A stretch of 14,378 nt of DNA from NCBI GenBank assembly GCA_934658705.1, contig CAKUHP010000032.1, forward strand, positions 1 through 14,378, given 5' to 3'. The DNA is from an uncultured Collinsella sp. GTDB lineage: Bacteria > Actinomycetota > Coriobacteriia > Coriobacteriales > Coriobacteriaceae. The position numbers and the translations under genes were made by a program. The notes below the pieces were generated by a model, which saw nothing but the letters and a program-made list of their open reading frames with translations, was not told the DNA's origin and did not search any database. This document shows, one piece after another, positions 1 to 8,900 of the stretch; within the stretch, counting starts at the first letter, position 1, and each line of letters begins with the position of its first letter.

Positions 1-46
1 CGGTGGATTTTGAGTCCACTGCGTCTGCCAATTCCGCCACTCGGGC
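1..46 (-). tRNA. tRNA-Leu (anticodon CAA), 5' part, cut by window start
   Basis: Read on the minus strand, position 46 starts an acceptor arm GCCCGAG, then TG, then a D-arm region GCGGAATTGGCAGACGC, then an anticodon stem-loop with GTGGA and TCCAC arms around CTCAAAA, which places CAA at the anticodon (reads UUG). The GCGGAATTGGCAGACGC pattern is typical of bacterial tRNA-Leu. The variable arm, T arm and 3' acceptor strand lie outside the window. Upstream, on the minus strand, a GATAAA hexamer about 20 nt before the tRNA could be its -10, but no convincing -35 is visible. Confidence 0.9.
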
Positions 47-85
47 ACGTAATGCGTGAGTTAGTTTATCACAGCTTTCTGTTGA

Positions 86-1519
86 TTAGTCCGAAAATGG
101 AACTTCGAGCATTTCGATGAGTTCGACCGAGCGGAGCATCTCGCGCCGGCGGCACCCGCGTCCGTTAACCGAGGCTTCACCCATCTGATTGTCGTAGGGG
201 TCCTCGCGCATGCCGTCGAAGGCCGGCTCAAACTCGGCCTGGAACCGATTGTTTGCCACCATGCGCCATGGATCGAGGTTGCCAAAGTAGTGACGACGAC
301 GCCACTCCTCCCCCATCCTGCGCGCCGAGGAGCCAAACGATACGTCGGCGTTGAGCCAACCGGTCTGCGGCGTATAGAACTCTGCCCAATCGTGCGGCCC
401 CACCGAATCCGGTGCAACATACAGGCCACTCTGCCAACGGGCAGGCACGCCGGCGATACGACACATGGTGATAAACGTGAGCGCCATAACGCCGCAATCG
501 CCGCGGAGCGAATGTGCACAGTCATCGGCAATAGATCCCAAAAGCAGGTACGGCGGCTGATAGCGATAGTCGATATGCAGCGTCAGGTAATCATAGATGG
601 CTCGGGCGCGATCGAGCGGATCCTCGAGCCCGTCAATAACACGCTCCGTCAGCTGCTGCAGGTACGGCGTAAACGCAATGTGCGGACGGTCCTCGGAAAT
701 ATCCTCGGGCAGAGGCGCGTCCATACGCGGGTGAACCGGAAGTGTGCCACCGTAGACATCACAATAAGCAGCATCGATGTGATAACGATAGGTCACCGAA
801 AAAAAGTGCTCACTCGAAAAAGACCACGAGGCGGTACGCGCCGAAGCATTCGCGGGGGCAACAGCACCCTCCGGCGTCATATCGAGAACCTCGATATGAG
901 ACTGTTGACGACAGGCGGCGGCAACGGGTAGCCACGCGCGAACAGTCTCTCCATCTAGAGCGCCGGGGACAGACACGGACGCTTTAAGCGTAATGACGCG
1001 AGCCAACCCGTTTTGCGACTCCATCTCCTGGAGCATTTGGTTGCGCAGTGCAATGCCATCCGTGGGATCGGGACGCATGCCCGGAACCTCTTTGGGATAC
1101 ACGCGAAGCGAATCGAGGAAGTTGTCCAGAACGAACAGCTCACCATCGATAAAACGCCAGTCAATACGCTTACGATCAATCAAGTCGTCGAACTGTTCCT
1201 CGGTAAATTCAGGCCATTCCTCACGAATCATCGCAATAGCTCGATCGCGCGGCACCGAAAAATGAAGCGGCGTCTCGAGCATGCGATACCGCTCAGCACG
1301 AACACAAGCAGAAAGAGAAGGCTCAGGATTCTGCTCCAAAAGACGATCGCAGGCAGCAACAGCCTGCGTCAAATACCCGGCATCCTTAAGACGAAGAATC
1401 TCAGGCGGCAATCCAATATCGAGATGACGAAAGTCATCACAACAAACATCAACAGAACACCCAACAGGCCCCTCGTCAACAACCTTCCCATCCGAAGGCA
1501 GCACATCAATAACAGCCAT
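86..1519 (-). CDS. transglutaminase-like domain protein
   Basis: A 477-aa protein with a transglutaminase-like (papain-fold) core. The catalytic triad can be seen as Cys342 in RGDCGVMALTF, His376 in GPHDWAEFY and Asp392 in WLNADVSFG. The 110 residues before the Cys include DPLDRARAIYDYL and LHIDYRY, the usual lead-in to this fold. No signal peptide or membrane segment is seen, so it is probably cytoplasmic. The N-terminal 300 residues match nothing I recognise; residues ~40-85 look helical and could be TPR-like. Bacterial members act as proteases, peptidases or amidases more often than as cross-linkers, and the substrate cannot be told here. I chose the ATG at 1519 because GGAG lies 6 nt upstream; an in-frame ATG at 1555 lacks a ribosome site and would add 12 residues. 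The gene lies on the same strand as, and upstream of, the tRNA-Leu. Confidence 0.85.
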   Translation of the reverse strand: MAVIDVLPSDGKVVDEGPVGCSVDVCCDDFRHLDIGLPPEILRLKDAGYLTQAVAACDRLLEQNPEPSLSACVRAERYRMLETPLHFSVPRDRAIAMIREEWPEFTEEQFDDLIDRKRIDWRFIDGELFVLDNFLDSLRVYPKEVPGMRPDPTDGIALRNQMLQEMESQNGLARVITLKASVSVPGALDGETVRAWLPVAAACRQQSHIEVLDMTPEGAVAPANASARTASWSFSSEHFFSVTYRYHIDAAYCDVYGGTLPVHPRMDAPLPEDISEDRPHIAFTPYLQQLTERVIDGLEDPLDRARAIYDYLTLHIDYRYQPPYLLLGSIADDCAHSLRGDCGVMALTFITMCRIAGVPARWQSGLYVAPDSVGPHDWAEFYTPQTGWLNADVSFGSSARRMGEEWRRRHYFGNLDPWRMVANNRFQAEFEPAFDGMREDPYDNQMGEASVNGRGCRRREMLRSVELIEMLEVPFSD

Positions 1520-1660
1520 ACCAAACTCCAAGTCACTAGAACTCTTGAAGCCCATTGTAGCGAGATAAAAATGAAAGCCCCAATAAAGGAACCCTCAACA
1601 CCGATAAACGGTACCTACAAAAATGAATTCAGCCAAGTAACCCTGTAGCGAGTTAACAAA

Positions 1661-1754
1661 GGAGGCCCCGTTTCCCCGGAGCTGATTCCGTCGCGCGACT
1701 TCTGGCGAAGCCAGGTGAGCGCGAGGGAAGCAGCGTAGGGGAAACGGGGCCTCC
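1661..1754 (-). terminator. long nested hairpin downstream of fba, probable terminator
   Basis: A perfect 17-bp inverted repeat (GGAGGCCCCGTTTCCCC at 1661-1677; its complement at 1738-1754) encloses three further stems: 1681-1689 with 1726-1734 (one mismatch), 1691-1696 with 1719-1724, and 1702-1706 with 1710-1714 closed by a GAA loop. Together they make one almost continuous arm of about 94 nt. On the minus strand it lies 23 nt after the fba stop codon and is followed by TTTGTTAA, a weak U-tract. Terminator function is inferred; the arm is far longer than termination requires. Confidence 0.5.
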
Positions 1755-1776
1755 GGCGGGAAAGTTAAACCGCTAC

Positions 1777-2643
1777 TTACGCCTTGTTGACGGAGCCAAA
1801 CTCCTCCATGAGCTCCTTGGTGCGGGCAACGATGTTGTCGCGACCAGGCTTGAGGAGCTTGCGGGGGTCAAAGCCCTTGCCCTGCTGATCCTTGCCAGCC
1901 TCGATGTACTCGCGGACGCCCTTGGCGAAGACGAGCTGCAGGTCGGTGTTGACGTTGATCTTGGAGATACCCAGGGAGATGGCCTTCTTGATCTGATCCT
2001 CGGGGATGCCGGTGCCACCGTGCAGAACGAGGGGCAGGTCGCCGGTCTGAGCCTTGATCTCGCCCAGACGCTCGAAGGAAAGGCCGGCCCAGTCGGCGGG
2101 GTACACGCCGTGGATGTTGCCGATGCCGCAGGCGAGGAAGTCAACGCCCAGGTCGGCAATCTGCTTGCACTCAGCGGGGTCAGCGAGCTCGCCGTTGGAG
2201 GTCACGCCGTCCTCGGTGCCGCCGATGCCGCCAACCTCGGCCTCGATGGACATGCCCTTGGAGTGGGCAAGCTCAACGAGCTCCTTGGTGCGGTCGAGGT
2301 TAAGCTGGAAGGTCTCCTCGTGAGAGCCGTCATACATGATGGACGTGAAGCCGGCCTCGATGCACTTGAAGCAGTCCTCGTAAGAACCGTGATCGAGGTG
2401 AAGGGCGACGGGAACGGTAACGCCCGTAGCCTCGACGGCAGCCTTAACCATGTCGGCGCAGACCTTGAAACCGCCCATCCACTTAGCGGCACCAGCGGTG
2501 CACTGAAGGATCAGCGGAGACTTGGCCTCCTCGGCGGCCTGGAGAATAGCCAGGGTCCACTCGAGGTTGTTGGTGTTGAAGGCACCGAGAGCGTACTTGC
2601 CGGCCTCGGCCTTCTTGAGCATGTCTGCTGCGTTGACGAGCAT
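1777..2643 (-). CDS. fba: class II fructose-bisphosphate aldolase
   Basis: A 288-aa zinc-dependent aldolase of glycolysis/gluconeogenesis, splitting fructose 1,6-bisphosphate into dihydroxyacetone phosphate and glyceraldehyde 3-phosphate in the cytoplasm. The sequence shows the catalytic Asp84 and zinc ligand His85 in LHLDHGS, Glu135 in EAEVGGIGG, zinc ligands His178 (GNIHGVYP) and His208 (LVLHGGTG), and the phosphate-binding KINVNTDLQ at 228-236. Its length matches the short class IIB branch, which also holds tagatose- and other ketose-bisphosphate aldolases. YPADWAGLSFERL agrees with a true FBP aldolase, but a related sugar bisphosphate cannot be fully excluded. An ideal AGGAGG sits 8 nt before the ATG, as expected of a highly expressed gene. 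It stands alone, with its own upstream region and a strong hairpin after it. Confidence 0.95.
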   Translation of the reverse strand: MLVNAADMLKKAEAGKYALGAFNTNNLEWTLAILQAAEEAKSPLILQCTAGAAKWMGGFKVCADMVKAAVEATGVTVPVALHLDHGSYEDCFKCIEAGFTSIMYDGSHEETFQLNLDRTKELVELAHSKGMSIEAEVGGIGGTEDGVTSNGELADPAECKQIADLGVDFLACGIGNIHGVYPADWAGLSFERLGEIKAQTGDLPLVLHGGTGIPEDQIKKAISLGISKINVNTDLQLVFAKGVREYIEAGKDQQGKGFDPRKLLKPGRDNIVARTKELMEEFGSVNKA

Positions 2644-2683
2644 AAAAGAAACCTCCTGTAAGGTTGCTCCGATAACGCCTGTG

Positions 2684-2689
2684 ATTTTA
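2684..2689 (-). promoter_or_regulatory. candidate -10 of fba promoter
   Basis: On the minus strand TAAAAT lies about 40 nt before the fba ATG, giving a short leader that contains the AGGAGG site. The hexamer 17 nt further up (GTTTAT) is a poor -35, so this is only a candidate. Confidence 0.35.
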
Positions 2690-2710
2690 CCACGGCATAC
2701 CGCAGCATAA

Positions 2711-2823
2711 ACGTTCGTTTGTTCACGAATATCATCCGATTGGGCAAATTTTGACCGTTTGCCCCACAGAATCGACCCGTTGGGGAAAATTACTTGACGA
2801 TTGAACGTTTTTCGTGATTCGAA
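2711..2823. promoter_or_regulatory. inverted repeats upstream of fba, possible operators
   Basis: The fba/hydrolase intergenic region holds several short dyads: TTCGT-N6-ACGAA at 2714-2729, GGGCAAA-N9-TTTGCCC at 2742-2764, and CCCCA-N14-TGGGG at 2762-2785. TTCGTGA occurs once on each strand (minus at 2723-2729, plus at 2811-2817). They lie just upstream of the candidate fba -10 and could bind a regulator, or could partly be the end of the hydrolase transcript. No U-tract follows any of them on the minus strand. I cannot name a regulator. Confidence 0.3.
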
Positions 2824-2837
2824 AGACGGCCTCTAAG

Positions 2838-3521
2838 CTACATCTGCATGAATGGGTTCTGCATGAGCTCGCGTGCAACGGTGGTCGAATCGCCGTGACC
2901 CGTCAGGCAAACGGTATCGGGCGGAAGAACCTTGGCGAGTTTGGACAACGAGCGCATAATCGCCGCCTCGTCACCGCCGGATAGATCGGTACGACCATGG
3001 CTGCCCGGGAAAAGCGTGTCGCCCACGAAGGCGATGTTTCCCTGCTTGGTCGCAGCAAACAAGACGATGCCGCCCGGCGTATGCCCTGGGGTCTCGATTA
3101 CCTGTAGGCAGATGTCGCCCACCTCAATCGTATCGCCCTCGGCGAGCAGGCGGGTCGGCTCACCCGGATCGGGCGTCTCGATGCCCCACATGCCACGCTG
3201 CTCCTCGATATTTGCGCGAGGTACCATCACGTCCTTAGCGCACAACTCATATAGTGCGCCGTCGCCAACGGCAGTTCGCACCCCGGCAACCCCACCAACA
3301 TGGTCGGCATGACCGTGCGTGCAGACAGCGCCGAGCACGCGTACCTCGGGATGCGAAGTGCGAATATGCTCCACAAGACGCTCACCCTCCCACGCCGGAT
3401 CGACGATTAAGCACTCGTCATTCGACATCACGGCGTAACTGTTGGTCTGAATCGGGCCGTTGACGAGCGTCTCAATCGAAGCCGCGCCTCGGGGCGTCAG
3501 GTCCAAAGTCGTATCGTCCAT
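2838..3521 (-). CDS. MBL-fold metallo-hydrolase (glyoxalase II-like)
   Basis: A 227-aa metallo-beta-lactamase-fold hydrolase with the full binuclear metal site: H69-G-H71-A-D73-H74 (THGHADHVGG), His147 (TPGHTPGG), Asp168 (VGDTLF) and His209 (LTGHGDST). The layout resembles YcbL/GloB-type thioester hydrolases, which are shorter than classical glyoxalase II and lack its C-terminal glutathione-binding domain. Substrate is not determined by sequence; hydroxyacyl-thiol hydrolysis is a family-based guess. An ATG at 3521 lies 10 nt after AAGGA; a GTG two codons earlier (3527) sits only 4 nt from it, so the ATG is preferred, though not certain. The gene follows rel after about 85 nt and probably belongs to the same transcript. 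Confidence 0.88.
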   Translation of the reverse strand: MDDTTLDLTPRGAASIETLVNGPIQTNSYAVMSNDECLIVDPAWEGERLVEHIRTSHPEVRVLGAVCTHGHADHVGGVAGVRTAVGDGALYELCAKDVMVPRANIEEQRGMWGIETPDPGEPTRLLAEGDTIEVGDICLQVIETPGHTPGGIVLFAATKQGNIAFVGDTLFPGSHGRTDLSGGDEAAIMRSLSKLAKVLPPDTVCLTGHGDSTTVARELMQNPFMQM

Positions 3522-3607
3522 ATGCACACTTTCCTTCTAAATACGTCGAGGCACCAAACGATGCCTCGAACGTAGCCAATATCTATGATGCTGCAAGACT
3601 CTCGCGC

Positions 3608-5968
3608 CTACACGCGACGCTTGAGTTGTGCTCCGCCCTCGCCGGGCATGAGGCGGCGAGCGTCGTAGACCGAGTCGACGCTGCTGATAGAGGCCAGCAG
3701 CGGATCCAGACCGCTCGCGTCCGAAATCTCGACCATGAAGCGCAGCGTTGCGATGCCCTCGCGGTTGGTCGACGTAGCAGCCGAAAGGATGTTGCCGCCC
3801 GCATCGCCGATGGCGATGGTGACGTCCTTGAGCAGACCCATACGGTCCAGGCACTCGACCACAATCTCAACCTGGAAGAGGGTGTCGGCGGCGCCATCCC
3901 ACTCCACGTCGATCATGCGCTCGGGATGCTCCATAAGGCCCTTGACGTTGGGGCAGTTGGCACGGTGCACCGAGACGCCGCGACCGCGCGTGATGAAGCC
4001 GACGATGTCGTCGCCCGTCACGGGATTGCAGCAGTGCGCCAGACGCACCAGCAGGCCGCTGTTGCTCTCGCCCTTGACGATGATGCCGTTGCTCGCGCTC
4101 TTGCCGCGCTTTTGCGGCTTGCGGTTGGAGCCGCGGGCAGGCTGTTTCACGACCTCGGCGATGGCCTCGGCCTTGGTGAGCTGCTCCTCGGGCTTGGGAT
4201 CCAAGATTTGCTCGACCTTGTTGCCCACGGCACGCGGGGCGACCTTGCCGGCACCGACGGCCGCAAACAGGTCCTCGAGCTGCTTAAAGTTCAGCTGCTC
4301 CGCCACGGCATTGAGCGCACGCGTCGAGCGCGGCGTGGAAATGCCGTATCCGCGCTTGCGCAGGTCCTTGGCCAGCATATCGCGACCGGCGGCAGCGTCG
4401 TCGTCCTTAGTCGCGGCGGCAAAGTAGCGACGGATCTTGGACTTGGCCGAAGGCGTCTTGACGATCTTGAGCCAGTCGCGCGACGGCTTGGAGCTCTTGT
4501 TGGTCAGAATCTCGACACGGTCGCCCGTCTTGATCTCGTGTGTGAGCGGCGCCACGGCACCGTTGATCTTGGCGCCCACGCAATGGTTGCCGACCTCGGT
4601 GTGGACGGCATAGGCAAAGTCGAGCGGCGTTGAGCCGGCACGGAGCGCCATGACCTCGCCCTTGGGCGTAAAGACAAAGATCTCCTGGTCGAACAGGTCA
4701 ACCTTCAGCGAATGCAGATACTCCTTGGCATCGGTGATCTCGTCGGAGGCAGCCCAGTCGAGCGAGTGCTTGAGCCAGTTGATCTGGTCGTCCAGGCGCT
4801 GGGCATCGTTGGTCTTGGAGGCAGACGATCCGCCCGACTTTTTATACAGCCAGTGGGCGGCAATGCCGTACTCGGCCTGCTCGTGCATCTCGTAGGTTCG
4901 AATCTGAATCTCGAGCGGGCGGGCCGTGGGGCCGATAACCGTCGTATGGAGCGACTGGTAGTTATTGACCTTGGGCATGGCGATATAGTCTTTAAAGCGG
5001 CCGGGCATGGGGTGCCACAGCGTGTGCACCGCGCCGAGCGTGGAGTAGCAATCGCGCACCGAATGGGTAATGACGCGCAGCGCCACCAGGTCGTAGATCT
5101 CGGAGAACTCCTTGCCCTTGCGCTTCATCTTTTGGTAGATGGACCAATAGTGCTTGGAACGACCGTTGATCTGGAAGCCCTCAAGACCAATACGGTTGAG
5201 CTCGTCGGTGAGCGTCTTGATGGTCTCGGCCAGATAGCGCTCGCGAACCTCGCGCGACTCCGCCACCATGCGCGCGATGCGCTGGTAGGCGTCGGGCTCC
5301 AGATAGAAGAACGACAGGTCCTCGAGCTCCCATTTGATGGAGCTCATGCCCAGGCGGTCGGCCAGGGGCGCATATACGTCCATGGTCTCGCGCGCCTTAA
5401 ACAGGCGACGGTCTTCGCGAAGGGCAGCCAGCGTACGCATGTTGTGCAGGCGGTCGGCAAGTTTGACGATGATGACGCGGATATCCTTGGACATGGCAAG
5501 GAACATCTTACGCAGCGTAAGTGCCTGCTTCTCGTCCATGCTATCGACTTCGATGTTGGTGAGCTTGGTCACGCCGTCGACAAGCTCGGCCACTGTATCG
5601 CCAAACAGGCCGGAAACATCGGCAAGCGAGGTCTCGGTATCCTCGACGGTATCGTGCAGCAGCGCGGCGCACACCACATCGCAGTCCATCTTGAGGTCGG
5701 CCAGAATGATGGCCACCTCGACGGGATGGTTGATGTACATCTCACCCGAGCGGCGCTTTTGGTTGCAGTGCTTCTCGGCGGCAAAGCAGTAGGCCTGCTC
5801 TACCTTGGAGAAGTCGTCCTCATTCATATATTTGAGGCACAGGCGCTCCAGCTTGTCGTAGCTGTCCGCCATAATCTCGGGCGGCAGCTCATCGGCATGC
5901 TTATAGTGCTCCATCTCCGAGAACGGCTGGAGGGTGGAATCATGGGCGGTACGGGCTGCGGCATCCAT
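3608..5968 (-). CDS. rel: bifunctional (p)ppGpp synthetase/hydrolase, RelA/SpoT family
   Basis: A 786-aa long RSH enzyme that makes and degrades the alarmone (p)ppGpp. Domains in order: HD hydrolase ~55-200 with His81 (INHP), His105-Asp106 (LLHDTVEDT) and KLADRLHNMRT at 169-179; synthetase ~265-375 with RFKDYIAMPKVNNYQSLH at 324-341 and EIQIRT at 353-358; TGS ~428-490 (FVFTPKGEVMAL); a zinc-finger/CC domain ~638-675 with Cys646-Cys647, His669 and Cys672; and a C-terminal ACT domain ~697-775. Both active sites look intact: the synthetase loop reads RFKD and the HD residues are present, so a bifunctional Rel is predicted. The ATG follows AAGGGG by about 7 nt. Only 15 nt separate it from the upstream recJ stop, which suggests co-transcription. 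Expected to bind ribosomes through its C-terminal half during amino-acid starvation. Confidence 0.96.
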   Translation of the reverse strand: MDAAARTAHDSTLQPFSEMEHYKHADELPPEIMADSYDKLERLCLKYMNEDDFSKVEQAYCFAAEKHCNQKRRSGEMYINHPVEVAIILADLKMDCDVVCAALLHDTVEDTETSLADVSGLFGDTVAELVDGVTKLTNIEVDSMDEKQALTLRKMFLAMSKDIRVIIVKLADRLHNMRTLAALREDRRLFKARETMDVYAPLADRLGMSSIKWELEDLSFFYLEPDAYQRIARMVAESREVRERYLAETIKTLTDELNRIGLEGFQINGRSKHYWSIYQKMKRKGKEFSEIYDLVALRVITHSVRDCYSTLGAVHTLWHPMPGRFKDYIAMPKVNNYQSLHTTVIGPTARPLEIQIRTYEMHEQAEYGIAAHWLYKKSGGSSASKTNDAQRLDDQINWLKHSLDWAASDEITDAKEYLHSLKVDLFDQEIFVFTPKGEVMALRAGSTPLDFAYAVHTEVGNHCVGAKINGAVAPLTHEIKTGDRVEILTNKSSKPSRDWLKIVKTPSAKSKIRRYFAAATKDDDAAAGRDMLAKDLRKRGYGISTPRSTRALNAVAEQLNFKQLEDLFAAVGAGKVAPRAVGNKVEQILDPKPEEQLTKAEAIAEVVKQPARGSNRKPQKRGKSASNGIIVKGESNSGLLVRLAHCCNPVTGDDIVGFITRGRGVSVHRANCPNVKGLMEHPERMIDVEWDGAADTLFQVEIVVECLDRMGLLKDVTIAIGDAGGNILSAATSTNREGIATLRFMVEISDASGLDPLLASISSVDSVYDARRLMPGEGGAQLKRRV

Positions 5969-5983
5969 CGAGGTCCCCTTCCC

Positions 5984-8900
5984 CTAGGCCCGCGGTACGA
6001 TCGGGCGGTTAACTTTGGCTAGCATATCAGAAGCGCACGAATCGAGCGCCCAGCTCCGGAAAGCCGAGAACTCCATGCGCGAGCGCAGGCCCTCCAAATA
6101 GCGGATTGACCTGCTCAATTGCACGCGGCCGGGGTTTTCGGCCATCGCGATGCGACGCGTGTCGTCAAACCCCAAAACGCGGCAGAAACCAAGCTCTTCG
6201 AAGATTCCCAGGCCACTTTCCACCGAGCGCTCGTCAACCGGCGTGCGGGCATCGATGGCAAGGCACATCTGCGCGATGTCGATATCACTCGCACTAAAGG
6301 AGTCGTCTCCGGTCTTGCCGCGGTTGGAGCGCCACATGGTCTGCAGCGCTCGATAGAGCGTAACGAGCTCGTCGCGCTCGGGCGCATAGCAGTCGAGCAG
6401 GCGCTCGTTGATGCGGGCATCGCGCGACGAATAGAGCAGATGGATCACGGCGGGCTGCCCATCGCGGCCGGCGCGCCCGCTCATCTGGTTGAACTCGATG
6501 GCACCAAACGGCATGTGGTAGAGAACGACATGGCGGATATCGGGCAGGTTGACGCCCTCGCCAAAGGCAGAGGTCGAAACGATGCAACTGAGGCTTCCAT
6601 CCCGGAATGCTTCCTCCACACGGCGGCGATCGGAGCGTGCAAGCCCGGCGTTATAGAACGCGATGCGGGTCGCGCAATCGGGTACGCGCTTGCGCAGCGT
6701 CTTGGCAAGCGCCACGGACTGGTCGCGCGAGTTGACGTAGATGACGGTCTTCTCCCCCATCGCCACGATGGACACCAGACGGTTCTCGCGGCTCGCAAGA
6801 TCGCGATCGTCCTCGAGCTGCAGGTTCTCGCGCACGGTCTCGTCGACCACTGTGCGGGTGATCGGCAGCACGCGGGCAAGCTCGGCCACGACCGGAGCCG
6901 TCGCGGTAGCCGTCGCGGCCATAACGACCGGGTCGCCCAGGGCCTTGAGAATATCGGGCATATCGAGATAGGCGCTGCGGTCGCCGCCCTTGGCAAGGCC
7001 GGCGTGGTGTGCCTCATCGATAACGACAAATCCGATGCGCCCCGAGCGCGCAAAGCGGTCGCGGTGAATAGACAGGAATTCGGGCGTCGTGAGTACGATG
7101 CCGGTGCGACCCGAAGCCAAGCCGGCAAACACGTCATCGCGCGCCGCCTCCACGGTCTCGCCAGTCAGCACGCCCACGCCAATACCGAACGCGGCCATCG
7201 TCGACGAGAGGTGATAGGCCTGGTCGGCGACGAGCGCGCGCAGCGGATAGACAAAGATGCTCGCACGCCCGCGAAGGACCGCCTCGCGCGCGGCGTGCAC
7301 ATGGAAGATGAGCGACTTGCCACGGCCCGTTCCCATAACGGCCAAGACACTCTGATGATCGGCCAAGGCTTCGAGCGCCTCGACCTGCGCGCGGTGCGGC
7401 TGGTTTGAGCCGATAAAGCTATGGATAAGCGAGCGCGTGAGCTCGGTATAGGAAAGTTGGGCGAGCGTCTCGCGCTTACGCGACTCCAGGCGCAGGCCGG
7501 AATCTGCCGGCTGCACGCCACGGCGAAGCTCGCATGCCGGATCGTCAACGCTGGGCGCCGCGGTATCGCGGACCAGGACATCCTTGATCATGAGCTTGGG
7601 CTTCACACGTCCCTGCCAATGCTCGGCCACGGCCTCAAACACCAAGTCAACGGCACTGTCGCAATTGATGAGCTTATCAATCTGCGGTACGCGGAACATG
7701 ATGGCCGGCACGCTCGCGGCACCATCCGTCGCCACGAAGCGCATGTGCTCGCCGGTTTTGCCCACCACGGCACGATCGCACATCGTCACGCCCTCGGCGG
7801 CCAACAGCGGCACCTTGTTGCCCTGGCCAAACGGCTCAAGACGGGAGATTTGCTCGATGGTCTCGATATTCAGCTCGGAAAGGTCGACCGTGGCGGCGAC
7901 CTCGTCGGTGTCCTCAAAGTCCTCGGCGGGAAGCTCCGATAGCACGGCGGAAAGGCGGCGGCGGAACTCATCGAGCTTAGACGCCTCGATGGTCACGCCT
8001 ACGGCACCAGCATGCCCGCCGCGACGAATCAGCAGGTCGGAGCAGCGCTCAACGGCATCGAACAGGTTGACCTTGCCCACCGAGCGACCCGAACCGCGCG
8101 CGATACCGTCCTCGATCGAGAACAGCAGCGCCGGCACGTGATAGCGGTTGGTCAGACGGCTCGCCACGATACCCTTGACGCCCTCATGCCAGCCCTCGCC
8201 GCCCACGACGATCGCGCGTCCTCCGTCATAGGTCTCCTCGACCTTTGCCATGGCATCGCGCGTGAGCTCCGCCTCAATCTCGCGACGCTGGCGATTGATC
8301 TCCTCGAGCTCGGCCGCCAGCGCGCTTGCTTCGATAGGATCGCGGGCAAGCAGCAGATCGAGCGCCAGCTTGGGATCGGCCATGCGGCCGGCAGCGTTTA
8401 AGCGGGGAATGAGCGAGAACGACAGGCCGTCGGCGGTAATGCTCGAAAGGTCGGCCTTGGCGAGCGCAGCCAGCGCGATATAGCCGGGACGAGCGGTCAC
8501 GCGCATCTGCTGAATGCCCTCGGCAACCAGCGCGCGGTTCTCGGGCGTCAGCGGCATCATGTCAGACACGGTACCCAGCGCAGCGACCTCAATCAGCGAA
8601 CGCCAATACGACGGTTTGCCCAGGCGCTCGCCCAGGACCTGCACCAGCTTGAGCGCCACGCCGGCACCGGCAAGCTCACGCGAGGGACCCTCGTCCTCGA
8701 GCTTGGGGTCGGTCAGGGGCACGCCCTGCGGCACCTGGTCGGACGGCTCGTGATGGTCCGTGACCACCAAATCGATCCCCAGACTCTCCAGATAGGAAAC
8801 CTCTTCCTTGGCGGCGATGCCGTTATCGACGGTCACGATCAGCTGAGGATGAGCAAGCTCATTAACGCGGTCGAGCGCCGCGCGAGACAGGCCATAGCCC

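Noticed and set aside
3626..6022. Long plus-strand open frames opposite rel
   Set aside because: They mirror the codon pattern of rel on the opposite strand, common in GC-rich DNA; no domain or ribosome site supports them.
6119..7408. 429-codon plus-strand frame opposite the recJ helicase region
   Set aside because: It is antisense to intact helicase motifs and resembles no family.
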